Of a stretch of 64,000 nucleotides of DNA, positions 1 to 10,717 are shown piece after piece. Numbering within the stretch: position 1 is the first letter of the stretch; each line of letters starts with the position of its first letter. A program made the translations under genes and the position numbers. Below the pieces are notes generated by a model, which made no database searches, was not told the origin of the DNA, and saw only the letters and a list, made by a program, of their open reading frames with translations. The stretch is from Mycobacteriales bacterium (GTDB lineage: Bacteria; Actinomycetota; Actinomycetes; Mycobacteriales; SCTD01), in assembly GCA_030447385.1 (NCBI GenBank), contig JAUJOY010000002.1, forward strand, positions 308,224 to 372,223. Reading direction: 5' to 3'.

Positions 1-90
1 CGCCTGAGCCGGATGCCACAGCCGACTGCCGGCTGAGCCGGATGCCACAGCCGACTGCCGGCTGAGCCGGAAGCCCCGCGGCCGGCTGAA
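1..90. repeat. Tandem repeat, 29-bp period (ctgagccggatgccacagccgactgccgg), about 2.3 copies, then degenerate
   Basis: ctgagcc recurs at positions 4, 33 and 62; period is not a multiple of 3. Confidence 0.8.
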
Positions 91-192
91 GCCCGGCCGG
101 GTCAGGCGGAACCCGCCCAGCCGACCGCCGCCTGATCTGGAAGGCCCGGACCCGGCACGGCCCAGAAGCGGTGCGAAGCGAAGAACGCGAAG

Positions 193-1737
193 CTACGGCG
201 CCAGCACCGGACCGGCCGGGACGCCCAGCCGCATCGCGCGGGACCGGTAACGGTTGTCCTTGCCGAGGATGCGCTCCGCGGCGAGCCGGCCGGACAGCAG
301 CACCATCGGCACCCCCACCCCGGGCTGCGTGCCGGACCCGGCGAACACGACGCCCTCCACCTTCGGCGCCAGGTTCGCCGGGCGGAACGGGCCGGTCTGC
401 AGGAACGAGTGCGCGGCCGCGAAGGGCGCTCCCCGCTCCATGCCGCGGCGCTGCCAGTCCGCCGGCGTCGTCACGTCCTCCACCTCGATGGACTTCCCGA
501 AGCCGATGTAGCCAAGGGCTTCCAGTCGGGCGACCGCCTCGTCGCGGTAGCGGGGCCCGACGACGTTCCAGTCGATCCCCGAGCCGGTGTGCGGAGTGGG
601 CAGCAGCACGTAGTAGATCTGCTTGCCGTCAGGGGCGAGCGACGGGTCGCTGCGCGTGGGGTTGGTGACCAGGATCGACGGGTCGGTCATCAGGACCTCC
701 TCGTCGATCAGCTCCCGGAACACCGACTTCCACGCCCTGCCGAAGTGGATGTTGTGGTGTGCCGTCTTGCTGTACGACGCGGAGGAGCCGGCCAGCAGCA
801 GGAAGCAGCTCGGGGAGTAGCGCAGGCTCCGCACCCGCCGCGGGGTCGCCTCCGGCGGCAGCAGCTCCCGGTAGGCGACGGGCAGGTCGGGGTTGAGCAC
901 GACCACGTCGGCAGGGATGCGCTCCCCCTCAGCAGTTTCCACCCCCACGGCACGGCCGTGCTCCACCAGCACCCGCCGCACGGTTGTGCCGTAGCGCAGC
1001 TCGACGCCGTGCTTCTCGGCCGCGCCGGCGAGGGCGCGTGGGACCGCGTGCATGCCGCCCTTGGGGAAGAACACGCCTGCCACGGAGTCCATGTAGGCGA
1101 TGACGGCGTAGATGGCGAGGGCGTCGTACGGGGACAGCCCGGCGTACATCGACTGGAAGGACAGCACCCGCTGCGTGCGGGGGTCCTTGAGGTAGCTGCC
1201 GACCTTCGGAGCGAGCCTGCCGAAGCCACCAAGAGCGACGAGCCGGGCCAGGTTGGGCGTCAGCAGGTCGAGCGGGGAGTCGATGTTGCGGTCGATGAAG
1301 TCCTGCATCTCGTAGCGGTAGAGCTTGGAGACGAAGTCGACGTAGGCGAGGTAGCCCTTCGCCTCGGCACCGCCGCAGACGCGCTCGACCTCCGCGGCCA
1401 TCGCCTCCGGATCGGCCTTGACGTCGAGCGTGGAGCCGTCCGGGTAGTAGGCGCGGTAGAGGGGGTCGACCGGCGTCAGCTCCAGCCAGTCCTCCAGCCG
1501 CTCCCCGACGCAGTCGAGCGCGTCCGCGATCAGGTCCGGCATTGTCAGGACGGTGGGGCCGGTGTCGAAGGAGAACCCCTCGCGCTCGAGCAGGCCGTTG
1601 CGCCCACCAGGGATGGACTCCCGCTCCAGGACGACCACCTCGCGGCCCGCTCCGGCCAGGCGCAGGGCTGCGGACAGGCCCGCCAGCCCGGCTCCGACGA
1701 TGACGACGCGGTCGGTCTTGCCGGGGACGGTGCGCAC
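193..1737 (-). CDS. crtI: Phytoene desaturase (CrtI family)
   Basis: N-terminal FAD motif VVIVGAGLAGLSAALRLAGAGREVVVLE; C-terminal motif GVVFAGSGTQPGVGVPMVLLSGRLAAERI. Confidence 0.88.
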   Translation of the reverse strand: MRTVPGKTDRVVIVGAGLAGLSAALRLAGAGREVVVLERESIPGGRNGLLEREGFSFDTGPTVLTMPDLIADALDCVGERLEDWLELTPVDPLYRAYYPDGSTLDVKADPEAMAAEVERVCGGAEAKGYLAYVDFVSKLYRYEMQDFIDRNIDSPLDLLTPNLARLVALGGFGRLAPKVGSYLKDPRTQRVLSFQSMYAGLSPYDALAIYAVIAYMDSVAGVFFPKGGMHAVPRALAGAAEKHGVELRYGTTVRRVLVEHGRAVGVETAEGERIPADVVVLNPDLPVAYRELLPPEATPRRVRSLRYSPSCFLLLAGSSASYSKTAHHNIHFGRAWKSVFRELIDEEVLMTDPSILVTNPTRSDPSLAPDGKQIYYVLLPTPHTGSGIDWNVVGPRYRDEAVARLEALGYIGFGKSIEVEDVTTPADWQRRGMERGAPFAAAHSFLQTGPFRPANLAPKVEGVVFAGSGTQPGVGVPMVLLSGRLAAERILGKDNRYRSRAMRLGVPAGPVLAP

Positions 1738-1764
1738 CGGCTGATGGTAGGTGCGCCGACCCCG

Positions 1765-2778
1765 CTACGCCGACGTGAGGATCTGCGCGCCGTCCTCGGT
1801 GACGAGCAGCGTGTGCTCGAACTGCGCGGTGCGCGACCGGTCGGCGGTGACCGCGGTCCAGCCGTCGTCCCACATCTCGTGGTGCCAGTCGCCGATCGTG
1901 ATCATCGGCTCGATCGTGAAGGTCATCCCGGGCAGGAGCTCGGTGCGAGCCTGCGGGTTGTCGTAGTGGAACACCTGCGGCTCGCAGTGGAAGCTGCGGC
2001 CGATGCCGTGGCCGACGAAGGCGCGGACGACGCCGTAGCCGCGCTCCTCCGCGTGGCTCTGGATCGCCCGGCCGATGTCGCGCACGGAGCCGCCGGGGCG
2101 TACGGCGTCGATGCCGACGTGCAGGCACTGACGGGTGACGTCGACCAGCCGGCGGGACTCCTCGTCCACGTCGCCGACGAGGAAGGTGGCGTTGGTGTCG
2201 CCGTGGACGCCGTTGAGGAAGATCGTGACGTCGGCGTTGACGATGTCGCCGTCCTGCAGGACCGTCGAATCCGGGATGCCGTGGCAGATGACCTCGTTGA
2301 CGCTGGTGCACAGCGACTTCGGGAAAGGCATCACCGAGCCGCCGTAGCCCAGCGGCGAGGGGTAGCCGCCGCGGGCCACGCACTCCTCGTGGGCGATCGC
2401 ATCCAGCTCGTCGGTCGTGACGCCCGGCCGCACCGCCGCGCCGACGGCCTGCAGCACCTCCGCCGCCGCTCTCCCGGCGATGCGCATGAGCGCGATGGTC
2501 TCCGGGTCCTTGGGACGGCCGGTCTCGCGGTGGCGTGGGCGGCCGTGCGGGTCCAGCGCGTAGTCCGGGCGCGGGATGTCGGCCGGCACGCTGCGGCGGG
2601 GCGTGCGCGTGCCCGGACGGACGTACGCGGCGGAACGCCGCTCCACCTCCGCGCGGCGGGCCTGCTCGGCGGCGGCCCGGCCGGGGTCGAGGTCGGCGAG
2701 GCGGTGGCACCGCTTGTAGCGGCGGCCGCTCCCGCACCAGCACGGGTCGTTGCTCGCCAGCATCGGAAGGGTGGTCAC
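1765..2778 (-). CDS. map: Type I methionine aminopeptidase with N-terminal SEC-C zinc motif
   Basis: N-term [61 protein letters not shown]. Confidence 0.93.
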   Translation of the reverse strand: MTTLPMLASNDPCWCGSGRRYKRCHRLADLDPGRAAAEQARRAEVERRSAAYVRPGTRTPRRSVPADIPRPDYALDPHGRPRHRETGRPKDPETIALMRIAGRAAAEVLQAVGAAVRPGVTTDELDAIAHEECVARGGYPSPLGYGGSVMPFPKSLCTSVNEVICHGIPDSTVLQDGDIVNADVTIFLNGVHGDTNATFLVGDVDEESRRLVDVTRQCLHVGIDAVRPGGSVRDIGRAIQSHAEERGYGVVRAFVGHGIGRSFHCEPQVFHYDNPQARTELLPGMTFTIEPMITIGDWHHEMWDDGWTAVTADRSRTAQFEHTLLVTEDGAQILTSA

Positions 2779-2796
2779 CGGCTCAGGGTAGTTCGC

Positions 2797-3864
2797 TCAG
2801 ACCGTCCGGGCGGTGGCGGCGACCGCGAGCTCCTCGAGCACCTCGCACGCCTCCGGGTCCAGGGGAGCTGCGCGGACGGCGGCGAGGCACTCGTCCATCC
2901 GCCGCTCGATGAGCGCCTCGATCCGGCGCAGGGCCCCCGTCTCCTCGAGCACCTCGCGCAGTGCGGCGACGCCGTCCCCGGACAGGTGCGGGTCGCCGAG
3001 GTGCCGGCGTACGACCGCTGCCTGCGCACCGTCGGCCGCCTCCAGCGCCATGGCGACCAGTGCCGTCCGCTTTCCCTCACGCAGGTCGTCGCCCGCCGGC
3101 TTGCCGGTCGCCGACGGGTCCCCGAAGACGCCGAGCACGTCGTCGCGCAGCTGGAACGCCTCGCCGAGCGGCAGGCCGTACGCGGAGTAGGCCCTCAGGA
3201 CGTCCGGCCCGGCGCCGGCCAGGACGGCGCCGAGGTGCAGGGGCTTCTCGATGGTGTACTTCGCGCTCTTGTAGCGGGCCACCCGCAGCGCCCGCTCCAC
3301 CGAGCCGCCGCCCCTGGCCTGCTCGAGCAGGTCGAGGTACTGCCCACCCATGAGCTCGCTGCGCATCTCGTCGTACACGTGGTGCCCGGCGAGCAGTCGC
3401 TCTCTGTCGAACCCGCTGGTGGAGAGCATCTCGTCCGACCAGGCCAGCGCGAGGTCGCCGAGCAGGATCGCCGCGCCCCGGCCGAAGGACTCCGGGTCGC
3501 CGGCCCACGACTCGCCGCGGTGCATGCTCGCGAAGCGGCGGTGCACGGCGGGCAAACCCCGCCTCGTGTCGCTGCCGTCCATCACGTCGTCGTGGATCAG
3601 CGCGCAGGCCTGGAACAGCTCCAGCGCGGAGGCCGCCACGACGATGTCCTCGCCGTCGACGCCGCCGGCTCCGCGAAACCCCCAGTAGCAGAAGGCCGGC
3701 CGGAGCCGCTTCCCGCCGGCGACCAGCTCGGTGAGGGCATCGGTGAGTGGCGTCAGCTCCTCGCTGATCGCGTCCAGCAGGGGCAGCTGGCCGGCCAGGA
3801 AGGAGCTCAGCGCCTTCTGCACGCGCTGGCGCAGGTCGTCGCGGTCCAGCGGCGAAGACCCCAT
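2797..3864 (-). CDS. Polyprenyl (geranylgeranyl) diphosphate synthase
   Basis: [28 protein letters not shown] and second motif [12 protein letters not shown]; start chosen at [10 protein letters not shown] inside the longer ORF. Confidence 0.9.
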   Translation of the reverse strand: MGSSPLDRDDLRQRVQKALSSFLAGQLPLLDAISEELTPLTDALTELVAGGKRLRPAFCYWGFRGAGGVDGEDIVVAASALELFQACALIHDDVMDGSDTRRGLPAVHRRFASMHRGESWAGDPESFGRGAAILLGDLALAWSDEMLSTSGFDRERLLAGHHVYDEMRSELMGGQYLDLLEQARGGGSVERALRVARYKSAKYTIEKPLHLGAVLAGAGPDVLRAYSAYGLPLGEAFQLRDDVLGVFGDPSATGKPAGDDLREGKRTALVAMALEAADGAQAAVVRRHLGDPHLSGDGVAALREVLEETGALRRIEALIERRMDECLAAVRAAPLDPEACEVLEELAVAATARTV

Positions 3865-3922
3865 GGAGCGGGATCGTACGGCCTGGCGCCGCACCTGCGG
3901 CTGCGCCGTTAGCCTGGCAATC

Positions 3923-4810
3923 ATGACCGGCCGCACCATCAGGGACATGCTCGCGACCGGCCGGCCGCTGTTCTCCTTCGAGTTCTTCCCGGCGAAGACC
4001 GCGGAGGGCGAGCGTCAGCTCTGGCAGGCGATCCGCCGGCTGGAGCCGCTTCGGCCGGCCTTCGTCTCGGTCACGTACGGGGCCGGCGGGTCGACCCGCG
4101 ACCGGACCGTCGCCATGACCGAGCGGATCGCCACCGAGACGACCCTGACCCCGCTGGCGCATCTGACCGCTGTGGACCACTCCGTCGCCGAGCTACGCCG
4201 CATCATCGGCCAGTTCGCCGATGCCGGGGTCCGCAACGTCCTCGCGCTGCGCGGGGACCCGCCGGGTGTGGATCCGCAGGCGGAGTGGGTCCCGCACCCA
4301 CGGGGCCTGTCCTACGCCGACGAGCTCCTGCGCCTGGTGAAGGCGTCAGGAGACTTCTGCGTCGGTGTCGCGGCCTTCCCGGAGAAGCATCCGCGGTCAC
4401 CGGACCTGGACACCGACGTCGAGCGGTTCGTCGCGAAGTGCCGCGCCGGCGCCGACTTCGCCATCACGCAGATGTTCTTCCGGACCGAGGACTACCTGCG
4501 GCTGCGCGACCGCGTGACCGCCAGGGGATGCGACACCCCGATCCTGCCCGGGATCATGCCGGTCACGAACGTCGCGCAGATCGAGCGGATGGCGGCGCTG
4601 TCCGGGGCTGCCTTCCCCGAGGACCTCGCCGCCCGGCTGCACGCGGTCGCGGACGACCCTGCTGCCGTGCGCGAGCTGGGGGTCGCGACGGCGAGCGAGA
4701 TGTGCGAGCGACTGCTGGCCGAGGGCGCACCGGGTCTGCACTTCATCACCCTCAACCGGTCCACGGCGACCCGGGAGATCTGGTTGCGCATCGGGCTGCG
4801 CGCGGCATGA
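3923..4810 (+). CDS. metF: Methylenetetrahydrofolate reductase
   Basis: [47 protein letters not shown]; start [10 protein letters not shown] inside the longer ORF. Confidence 0.93.
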   Translation: MTGRTIRDMLATGRPLFSFEFFPAKTAEGERQLWQAIRRLEPLRPAFVSVTYGAGGSTRDRTVAMTERIATETTLTPLAHLTAVDHSVAELRRIIGQFADAGVRNVLALRGDPPGVDPQAEWVPHPRGLSYADELLRLVKASGDFCVGVAAFPEKHPRSPDLDTDVERFVAKCRAGADFAITQMFFRTEDYLRLRDRVTARGCDTPILPGIMPVTNVAQIERMAALSGAAFPEDLAARLHAVADDPAAVRELGVATASEMCERLLAEGAPGLHFITLNRSTATREIWLRIGLRAA

Positions 4811-5253
4811 GGCTCGTGCAGCGCGTCCACACGGCGGCGAGTCCCGCGCAGGTGTGGGCCCTGCTGGCGCTGCCCTCCTCGTGGCCGCAGTTCGACCTGC
4901 GCTTCCGCTCCCTGAGGGACGCCCGCCGGCCGGCGGCCCCCGGGCAGCACCTCATGGGCCTGGCCCGCTTCGGGCTCGTACGCCTTCCGGTCGACATCGT
5001 CGAGGCCGTCGAGGAAAGGCGGCTGGTGCTCGTCGTCCACACCGCCCCCGGGGTGCGGGAGCAGGTCGCGTACGACCTGACGGAGGGCCAGGACGGCGGC
5101 TGTCACGTGCAGATCTCGCTCACGGTGGACGGCTTGTTCGCCCCCGTCGCCGTGTTGCCCCTGTTCCTCAGCGGGGGGGTGACGGTGCGGCTTCTCGCTG
5201 CCCGGGCGGAGCGGGCAGCGCGGGTGGCGGCGCGGCGGCCGGGCGCCGCGTGA
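4807..5253 (+). CDS. SRPBCC (START/Bet v1-like) family protein
   Basis: [34 protein letters not shown] overlap with metF stop. Confidence 0.7.
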   Translation: MRLVQRVHTAASPAQVWALLALPSSWPQFDLRFRSLRDARRPAAPGQHLMGLARFGLVRLPVDIVEAVEERRLVLVVHTAPGVREQVAYDLTEGQDGGCHVQISLTVDGLFAPVAVLPLFLSGGVTVRLLAARAERAARVAARRPGAA

Positions 5254-6032
5254 CCGGCATCGCGCTGCTCGGCGGTTCGGGGATGCTGCTCGTGGTCCTC
5301 GGCCTGATCACCGCCCGCCGCCCGGATCACGAGATCCCCGACAAGGACGGCTACTTCGACCGGTGGTCGGTCCTGCACGGCGGCTACGACCCGCGCAGCG
5401 GGAGCCGGTGGCTGCGCGGCTGGCTCACGATGGTCTACGTGATCGCTCGGCCGTTGGCGCGGCGCGGCGTGCAGCCCGATGTCCTGACGATCAGCTCGAT
5501 CTGGCTTGCCGGTGCGGTGTTCGTCCCGGCGGCGGCCGGCGGGCGGTGGGCGATGTTCGCCGGCTGGGTGCTCGTCGCGAGTGGGCTCTTCGACACGCTG
5601 GACGGCTGCGTCGCCGTGCTGGAGGACCGCACCACCCGGTGGGGGTACGTCCTCGACTCGGCCGTCGACCGCATCAACGACGCGATCTACCTGGCCGCTG
5701 TCGTGTCGGTGGGCGCGCCGATCGAGCTGGCCATCGTGTGCGGCTTTCTGTTCTTCTTCCTCGAGTACGTCCGGGCGCGCGCCGGAAACGCCGGTGGCGA
5801 CGAGGTCGGCAAGGTCACGTTGGGGGAGCGGCCCAACCGCGTCATCTTCCTGTCGGCCTCCATCCACTTCGGCGGCGTCTTCCTCGGCTCGCGCGAGCTC
5901 GTCGCGACCACCGGGATGGCGCTGATCACCGTTCTGACGCTGATCGCGGTCGGGCAGCTGCTGGTGGCGGTGCGCCGGCAGCTGCTCGCACCACCGGCTC
6001 AGGAACCCGCGGTCGTCGTCCCGGAGACCTGA
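5250..6032 (+). CDS. CDP-alcohol phosphatidyltransferase family membrane protein
   Basis: Hydrophobic protein with signature FDTLDGCVAVLEDRTTRWGYVLDSAVDR (D-DG-A-R-G-D-D type); GTGA overlap with preceding gene. Confidence 0.8.
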   Translation: MTGIALLGGSGMLLVVLGLITARRPDHEIPDKDGYFDRWSVLHGGYDPRSGSRWLRGWLTMVYVIARPLARRGVQPDVLTISSIWLAGAVFVPAAAGGRWAMFAGWVLVASGLFDTLDGCVAVLEDRTTRWGYVLDSAVDRINDAIYLAAVVSVGAPIELAIVCGFLFFFLEYVRARAGNAGGDEVGKVTLGERPNRVIFLSASIHFGGVFLGSRELVATTGMALITVLTLIAVGQLLVAVRRQLLAPPAQEPAVVVPET

Positions 6033-6128
6033 CTGGCGGGCAGCGCGACGCTCGCGGGGCGCGAAGCCGTCCGAAAAGGATGTACGGCGCGGGGCTACAG
6101 CAAACGCCCGGGCTGTCGAAGGGGGTGC

Positions 6129-7349
6129 ATGAGACTTAGCCAACTCCTCGTGAGCTCCGGGCGCACCCGCACCGCCACCGCCTCCACCGCCGCGCTGGTC
6201 GCACTCGCCTCCGCCGGGCTGCTCCTGCTCCCAGGCGTGTCCTCGGCGCAGTCGCGGGTGCAGGTCAGCCCCAACACGGTTCTGCTGGGCACGGCGGGCA
6301 CCTTCGCCGTGCTTGCCGGCTCCGGCATCACCAACACCGGGGTGACGACGCTCGTCGGCGACTCGGGGTCGTCCCCCACGTCGGCGCAGACGGGCTTCAC
6401 GCCCTGCCCCGCAGCGAACTGCGTCACCCAGACCGGTGCCAACCACACCGATCCGGATCCCAACGACGGCCCCACGCAGGGCGCCAAGGCCGCGCTGCGC
6501 ACGGCGTACGCCGACGCCGCCGGCCGGACGCCCACCGAGGTGCCGACCGAGCTCGCCAGCGAGCAGCCGCTGGTCGCCGGGGTCTACAGCTCCGCCTCGG
6601 GCACCTTCGGGATGACCGGGACGCTGATCCTCGACGGCGAGAACAACCCGGACGCCGTGTGGATCTTCCAGACCGACTCCACCCTCATCACCGGCAGTGC
6701 GGCCAACGTCAGCCTCGTGCGGGGAGCCCAGGCCTGCAACGTGTTCTGGAAGGTGGGCAGCGCCGCCACGCTCGGTGCGCGCTCGACGTTCCGGGGCACG
6801 ATCATGGCCCACGACGACATCTCGCTCGGCGATGCGGTCACGGTCGACGGCCGGCTGCTGGCGGGCGCTCAGCCCTCGGGTGCCGGGGCGGTGACCCTCA
6901 TCCACGACACGATCGTCCGCCCGACCTGCGCGACGCCGGCGACGACCCCGGTCGTCACACCGACCGAGCCCGTGGTGACGCCGACCGAGCCCACGGTCAC
7001 GCCGACCGGGCCGGTCACGGCCACGGGGCCCGCGCCGGGAACGCCCCCCGGCGGGACGACCACCGGCACCACCACCGGCAGGACGACGGGGAGGACCACC
7101 GGTACGACGCCCGGGACGACGTCGCAGCGGTCGACCACGCCTGGCCTGCCCCGCTCCCCGGGCGACAGCACGAGCCGCCAGCTGACCAGGGTGCCGGCCG
7201 GCTCGGTCCCGGCTGGTGACGGGAGCGCCGCGTCCGGAGGCGGCAGCGCTGAGACGCCGGCACTGCTGGCTACGGCCGCCAGCGTCGGCCTGCTCGCGCT
7301 CTTCCTCCTTCCTGCGACGCGAGCACGCGGTCGGCACCGGAGCAGCTGA
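6129..7349 (+). CDS. Secreted ice-binding-like (DUF3494) protein, Thr/Pro/Gly-rich linker, C-terminal TM segment
   Basis: Signal peptide; LGTAGTFAVLAGSGITNTG, AVWIFQTDSTLITGSAANV, FRGTIMAHDDISLGDAVTVDGRLLAG; C-terminal LLATAASVGLLALFLLPATRARGRHRSS. Confidence 0.85.
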   Translation: MRLSQLLVSSGRTRTATASTAALVALASAGLLLLPGVSSAQSRVQVSPNTVLLGTAGTFAVLAGSGITNTGVTTLVGDSGSSPTSAQTGFTPCPAANCVTQTGANHTDPDPNDGPTQGAKAALRTAYADAAGRTPTEVPTELASEQPLVAGVYSSASGTFGMTGTLILDGENNPDAVWIFQTDSTLITGSAANVSLVRGAQACNVFWKVGSAATLGARSTFRGTIMAHDDISLGDAVTVDGRLLAGAQPSGAGAVTLIHDTIVRPTCATPATTPVVTPTEPVVTPTEPTVTPTGPVTATGPAPGTPPGGTTTGTTTGRTTGRTTGTTPGTTSQRSTTPGLPRSPGDSTSRQLTRVPAGSVPAGDGSAASGGGSAETPALLATAASVGLLALFLLPATRARGRHRSS

Positions 7350-7354
7350 CCTCC

Positions 7355-8050
7355 ATGCGGCACGCAGGGGAAACACAGCGTCGGGTCTGGCGCTGCGCGG
7401 CCAGGGGTGCCGTCACCGTCCTCGCCACCTTGAGCCTGGGCCTCGGCTGGATGTCGCACACGGGTGACCCCGCGAGCCCGCCGCGGCCCGAGCCGCACCT
7501 GGTCGCAGCCCCCCTGGCTGCACCGCTCGCAGCGGCCCCCGCTGCACCGCTCGCAGCACCCGCCGCGGTGCCCGTGCTGGCGCGGTCCGCTCCGGTACGA
7601 CTGCAGGTCCCTGCCATCGGGGTGGACACCGCACTGATGGACTTGGGCCTGCGGGCCGACGGCGCCATGCAGGTGCCGCCCACCGGCTTCCCGGCCGGTT
7701 GGTACACCGGTTCACCCACCCCGGGTGAGCTGGGCCCGGCCATCCTCGCAGGTCACGTCGACTGGGCGCGCGCGCCGGGAGTCTTCTTCGAGCTGCGCGA
7801 GCTGTCACCGGGCGACGAGATCCGCGTGGTGCGACAGGACGGCGGGACGGCCGTGTTCCGGGTCACCCGGGTCGAGTCCTTCGCGAAGGACTCCTTCCCC
7901 ACCGAGACCGTCTACGGCGACATCGACCACGCGGGCCTGCGCCTCATCACCTGCGGCGGTGTCTTCGACCGGCAGGCCCGCAGCTACGTGGACAACCTCG
8001 TCGTCTTCGCCGAGCTCGTGGGTGCGGACGAAGCGACGCCGGCCGCCTGA
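7355..8050 (+). CDS. Class E/F-type sortase
   Basis: N-terminal hydrophobic segment; catalytic triad candidates AGHVDW (His), LITCGG (Cys), RSYVDNLVV (Arg). Confidence 0.85.
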   Translation: MRHAGETQRRVWRCAARGAVTVLATLSLGLGWMSHTGDPASPPRPEPHLVAAPLAAPLAAAPAAPLAAPAAVPVLARSAPVRLQVPAIGVDTALMDLGLRADGAMQVPPTGFPAGWYTGSPTPGELGPAILAGHVDWARAPGVFFELRELSPGDEIRVVRQDGGTAVFRVTRVESFAKDSFPTETVYGDIDHAGLRLITCGGVFDRQARSYVDNLVVFAELVGADEATPAA

Positions 8051-8148
8051 GCGCGGATCGGCAGCCGTCCAGCGGCGCCGGTGCAACGGCATCATGTGGT
8101 GGAACGGGGCTGGTCCTCGACGCGACGCCCGCGGCCGCCGCCGGCCGC

Positions 8149-9639
8149 TCAGGCCGGCCCGATCAGCCCCGCGGTGATCTGTGCGGACAGCGCCACCAGC
8201 GGAAGCCCCCCGCCCGGGTGCGACGAGCCGCCGACGAGGAAGAGCCCCGGAATGGGGGATCGGTTCGCGGGGCGGAGGAAGGCGGCGGCGGAGCCGTTGG
8301 AGGAGGTCCCGTAGATGGCCCCGCCCGCGGCGCCCGTCCGTTGCTCGAGGTCGGCGGGTGAGAGCGTCGCCGACCACAGCACCCGCTCGCCGGTGGGCAG
8401 GCCGCGCTGCGCCAGCAGCTCCAGCAGCCGGTCGCCGTAGTCCTTCGCCAGCCCGGGGGAGCTCCAGTCCACCGCGCCTGTTCCGGATCCGTGTCGCGGC
8501 GCGTTCACCAGGACGAACCAGGCCTCGCACCCCTCAGGTCGGATGGCCGGGTCGTCAGGCGCGCTGACGTACAGCGTGGGGTCGGGCACCGGGCAGGCCT
8601 CGCGCCCGAAGACCGCCTCGAACTCGGCGTCGTAGTCGAACGGGAAGAGCACGTTGTGGTGCGCCAGCCCGGCCGTCCTGCCCTTCACCGCCAGCAGGAG
8701 CACGAAGCCGGACAGGGACGGGGTGGCCTTCGCCAGCCGCCGCTCGGCGGCCGGGGCGTGCACGAGCGAGCCGTAGACGTGCGCCGCATCGGTGTTGGCG
8801 ACGACCACGTCGGCGGGCAGCGAGCTCCCGTCCGCGAGCTGCACCCCGCTGGCCCGGCCACCTGCCGTCTCGATGCTCGTCACGCGGGTGCCGAGGCAGA
8901 TCCGTGCCCCGCGCTCGACCGCACGGTCCCGGATCGCGAGGCCCAGGCGGTGCAGCCCACCCTGCACGTACCAGCCGCCGAACGCCTGCTCGACGTACGG
9001 GATGGCGGCCAGCGCTCCGGGCGCGCGGCGCGGATCGGACCCGGTGTAGGTGGCGTAGCGGTCGAGGAAGGTGCGCAGGCGCGGATCGCGCAGGTGGCGC
9101 CGGCCCAGCGAGCGCAGGGAGCGGTACGGCGCGATCGTCGCGATGTCGCGTGGCCGCCGGACCGCGAGCCGCGCGAGGTCCGCCGGACCGTCCAGCGCCG
9201 TCTCGAGGAAGGGGAGCCGGCTGGCCTCCCACATCCGCTGGGCGCGCGCGGAGAAGGACCTCCAGTCCTCGCCGTTGCCCGGACCCAGCGCGACGTCCAG
9301 CCGGGCGCAGAAGTCGTCGAGGTCCGCGACCGCGTCGAACGTCGTGCCGTCCGGGAAGCGGTAGCGCGCGGTGGGGTCCAGCGGCGTGAGCGTCACGTCG
9401 TCCGGCCAGCCGCCGGTCTCCTCGAACAGGTCGCGAAAGACGTACGGCATCGTCACGAGCGACGGCCCGGTGTCGAAGCGGAACCGGCCGTGGCCGGGCA
9501 CGTCGTGCTCGATCAGCCCGAGCTTGCCCCCGACCTCCTCGGCGGCTTCGCACAGCGTCACCTCGTGGCCGAGCGCGGCCAGCCGGGCGGCCGCCGCCAG
9601 GCCGCCCACGCCGGCGCCGATGACCACGATGCGGCTCAC
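8149..9639 (-). CDS. Phytoene desaturase / CrtD-like FAD-dependent carotenoid oxidoreductase
   Basis: MSRIVVIGAGVGGLAAAARLAALGHEVTLCEA...FRFDTGPSLVTMP; C-terminal GLFLVGGSSHPGGGLPLVALSAQITAGLI. Confidence 0.85.
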   Translation of the reverse strand: MSRIVVIGAGVGGLAAAARLAALGHEVTLCEAAEEVGGKLGLIEHDVPGHGRFRFDTGPSLVTMPYVFRDLFEETGGWPDDVTLTPLDPTARYRFPDGTTFDAVADLDDFCARLDVALGPGNGEDWRSFSARAQRMWEASRLPFLETALDGPADLARLAVRRPRDIATIAPYRSLRSLGRRHLRDPRLRTFLDRYATYTGSDPRRAPGALAAIPYVEQAFGGWYVQGGLHRLGLAIRDRAVERGARICLGTRVTSIETAGGRASGVQLADGSSLPADVVVANTDAAHVYGSLVHAPAAERRLAKATPSLSGFVLLLAVKGRTAGLAHHNVLFPFDYDAEFEAVFGREACPVPDPTLYVSAPDDPAIRPEGCEAWFVLVNAPRHGSGTGAVDWSSPGLAKDYGDRLLELLAQRGLPTGERVLWSATLSPADLEQRTGAAGGAIYGTSSNGSAAAFLRPANRSPIPGLFLVGGSSHPGGGLPLVALSAQITAGLIGPA

Positions 9640-9649
9640 GCGGGTGCCC

Positions 9650-10717
9650 TCACAGCGCCCGACCCTTCCACGTCAGGGTCCCCCTGCGCTGCGCCGAGCG
9701 CGAGCGTCCGCTCAGCCACGCGAGCAGGACGACCGACACCGGGTGGGCGAGCGCTGCGGGCAAGGCTCGGGAGCCGGTACGCCGGGCCGCGACCGCCCGG
9801 CCGGCGACCCCGGCGACATACCCGAGTGCGCCCGCCCTGGAGCCGCGCAGCGCCGCCAGCGGCGGCCCGACGTAGAGCAGGAGCAGCAGGGGGATCGCGG
9901 GCGCGGGCAGCGTCCACAGCGACTTCGTGTAGCCGTCCACCAGCTCCGCCCAGCTGCCGTACATCCGGGTCGTCGCCAGGGACGTGCCGTCACAGACGCC
10001 GCCGTGTCCACCGGTCCGCTGGACAGCCCGCAGGAGCTCGACGTCCTCCACGACCTCGGCCCGCACGGCCGCATGACCTCCGGCCCGGTCGTACGCGGTG
10101 CGCCGGACGGCCAGCAGCTGGCCGTTCGCGGCCGACATCGACGGCCGGCTCGAGCGCTCCGCGGCGCGCAGGGGCAGGAACGTCAGCCAGGACCACTGCA
10201 GCAGCGGCTGCACCAGCGCCGTCGCCCCCGGGGCCTCCTGACGGGGGTAGGGGCTGAGCAGGTCGAGCCCGGTCTGCTCGAGCAGCACGACGGTCGCCGC
10301 GATCGCGTGCGGGGCCAGGACGACGTCCGCGTCGAGGAAGACGAGGACCGTGCTGGTGGGGGCGGCGGCATCGGCGAGCTGCTGGCATGCGTAGGGCTTG
10401 CCGAGCCAGCCCTGCGGAGGCGGCCGCCCGGCAAGGACACGTACCCGGAGGTCGCCAGTGGCCAGCGTCCGGACGAGCTCGGCGGTGCCATCGGTGCTGC
10501 CGTCGTCGAGGACCACCACCTCGAGGTCCACGCCCTCCTGGGCCAGCAGTGCCCGAAGGCACGGCGCGATCCGGCCCGCCTCGTCGCGGACCGGCAGCAG
10601 CACGGAGACGGGGGTGCTCGTCGAGCGCCCCGTGGGCGTGCGCAGCAGCTGGGCGTTGACCGCCGCGTGCAGCGCCAGCGCCCCGGCCGCGGCGGAGGCC
10701 AGCGCGACCGGGGTCAT
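9650..10717 (-). CDS. Family 2 glycosyltransferase (CruG-like carotenoid glycosyltransferase candidate)
   Basis: VSVLLPVRDEAGRIAPCLRALLAQEGVDLEVVVLDDGSTDGT, VFLDADVVL, VVEDVELLRAVQ; C-terminal TM segments; embedded in carotenoid genes. Confidence 0.8.
   Translation of the reverse strand: MTPVALASAAAGALALHAAVNAQLLRTPTGRSTSTPVSVLLPVRDEAGRIAPCLRALLAQEGVDLEVVVLDDGSTDGTAELVRTLATGDLRVRVLAGRPPPQGWLGKPYACQQLADAAAPTSTVLVFLDADVVLAPHAIAATVVLLEQTGLDLLSPYPRQEAPGATALVQPLLQWSWLTFLPLRAAERSSRPSMSAANGQLLAVRRTAYDRAGGHAAVRAEVVEDVELLRAVQRTGGHGGVCDGTSLATTRMYGSWAELVDGYTKSLWTLPAPAIPLLLLLYVGPPLAALRGSRAGALGYVAGVAGRAVAARRTGSRALPAALAHPVSVVLLAWLSGRSRSAQRRGTLTWKGRAL

Noticed and set aside
1-90. Possible CRISPR-like repeat at left edge
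   Set aside because: Contiguous 29-bp tandem units with no spacers and no cas genes.
409-3912. 1167-aa plus-strand ORF
   Set aside because: Antisense to crtI, map and GGPP synthase, all well supported; composition is typical of a spurious high-GC frame.
5103-7376. 757-aa minus-strand ORF
   Set aside because: Antisense to CDP-alcohol phosphatidyltransferase and the ice-binding-like gene; Arg/Gly-rich low complexity.
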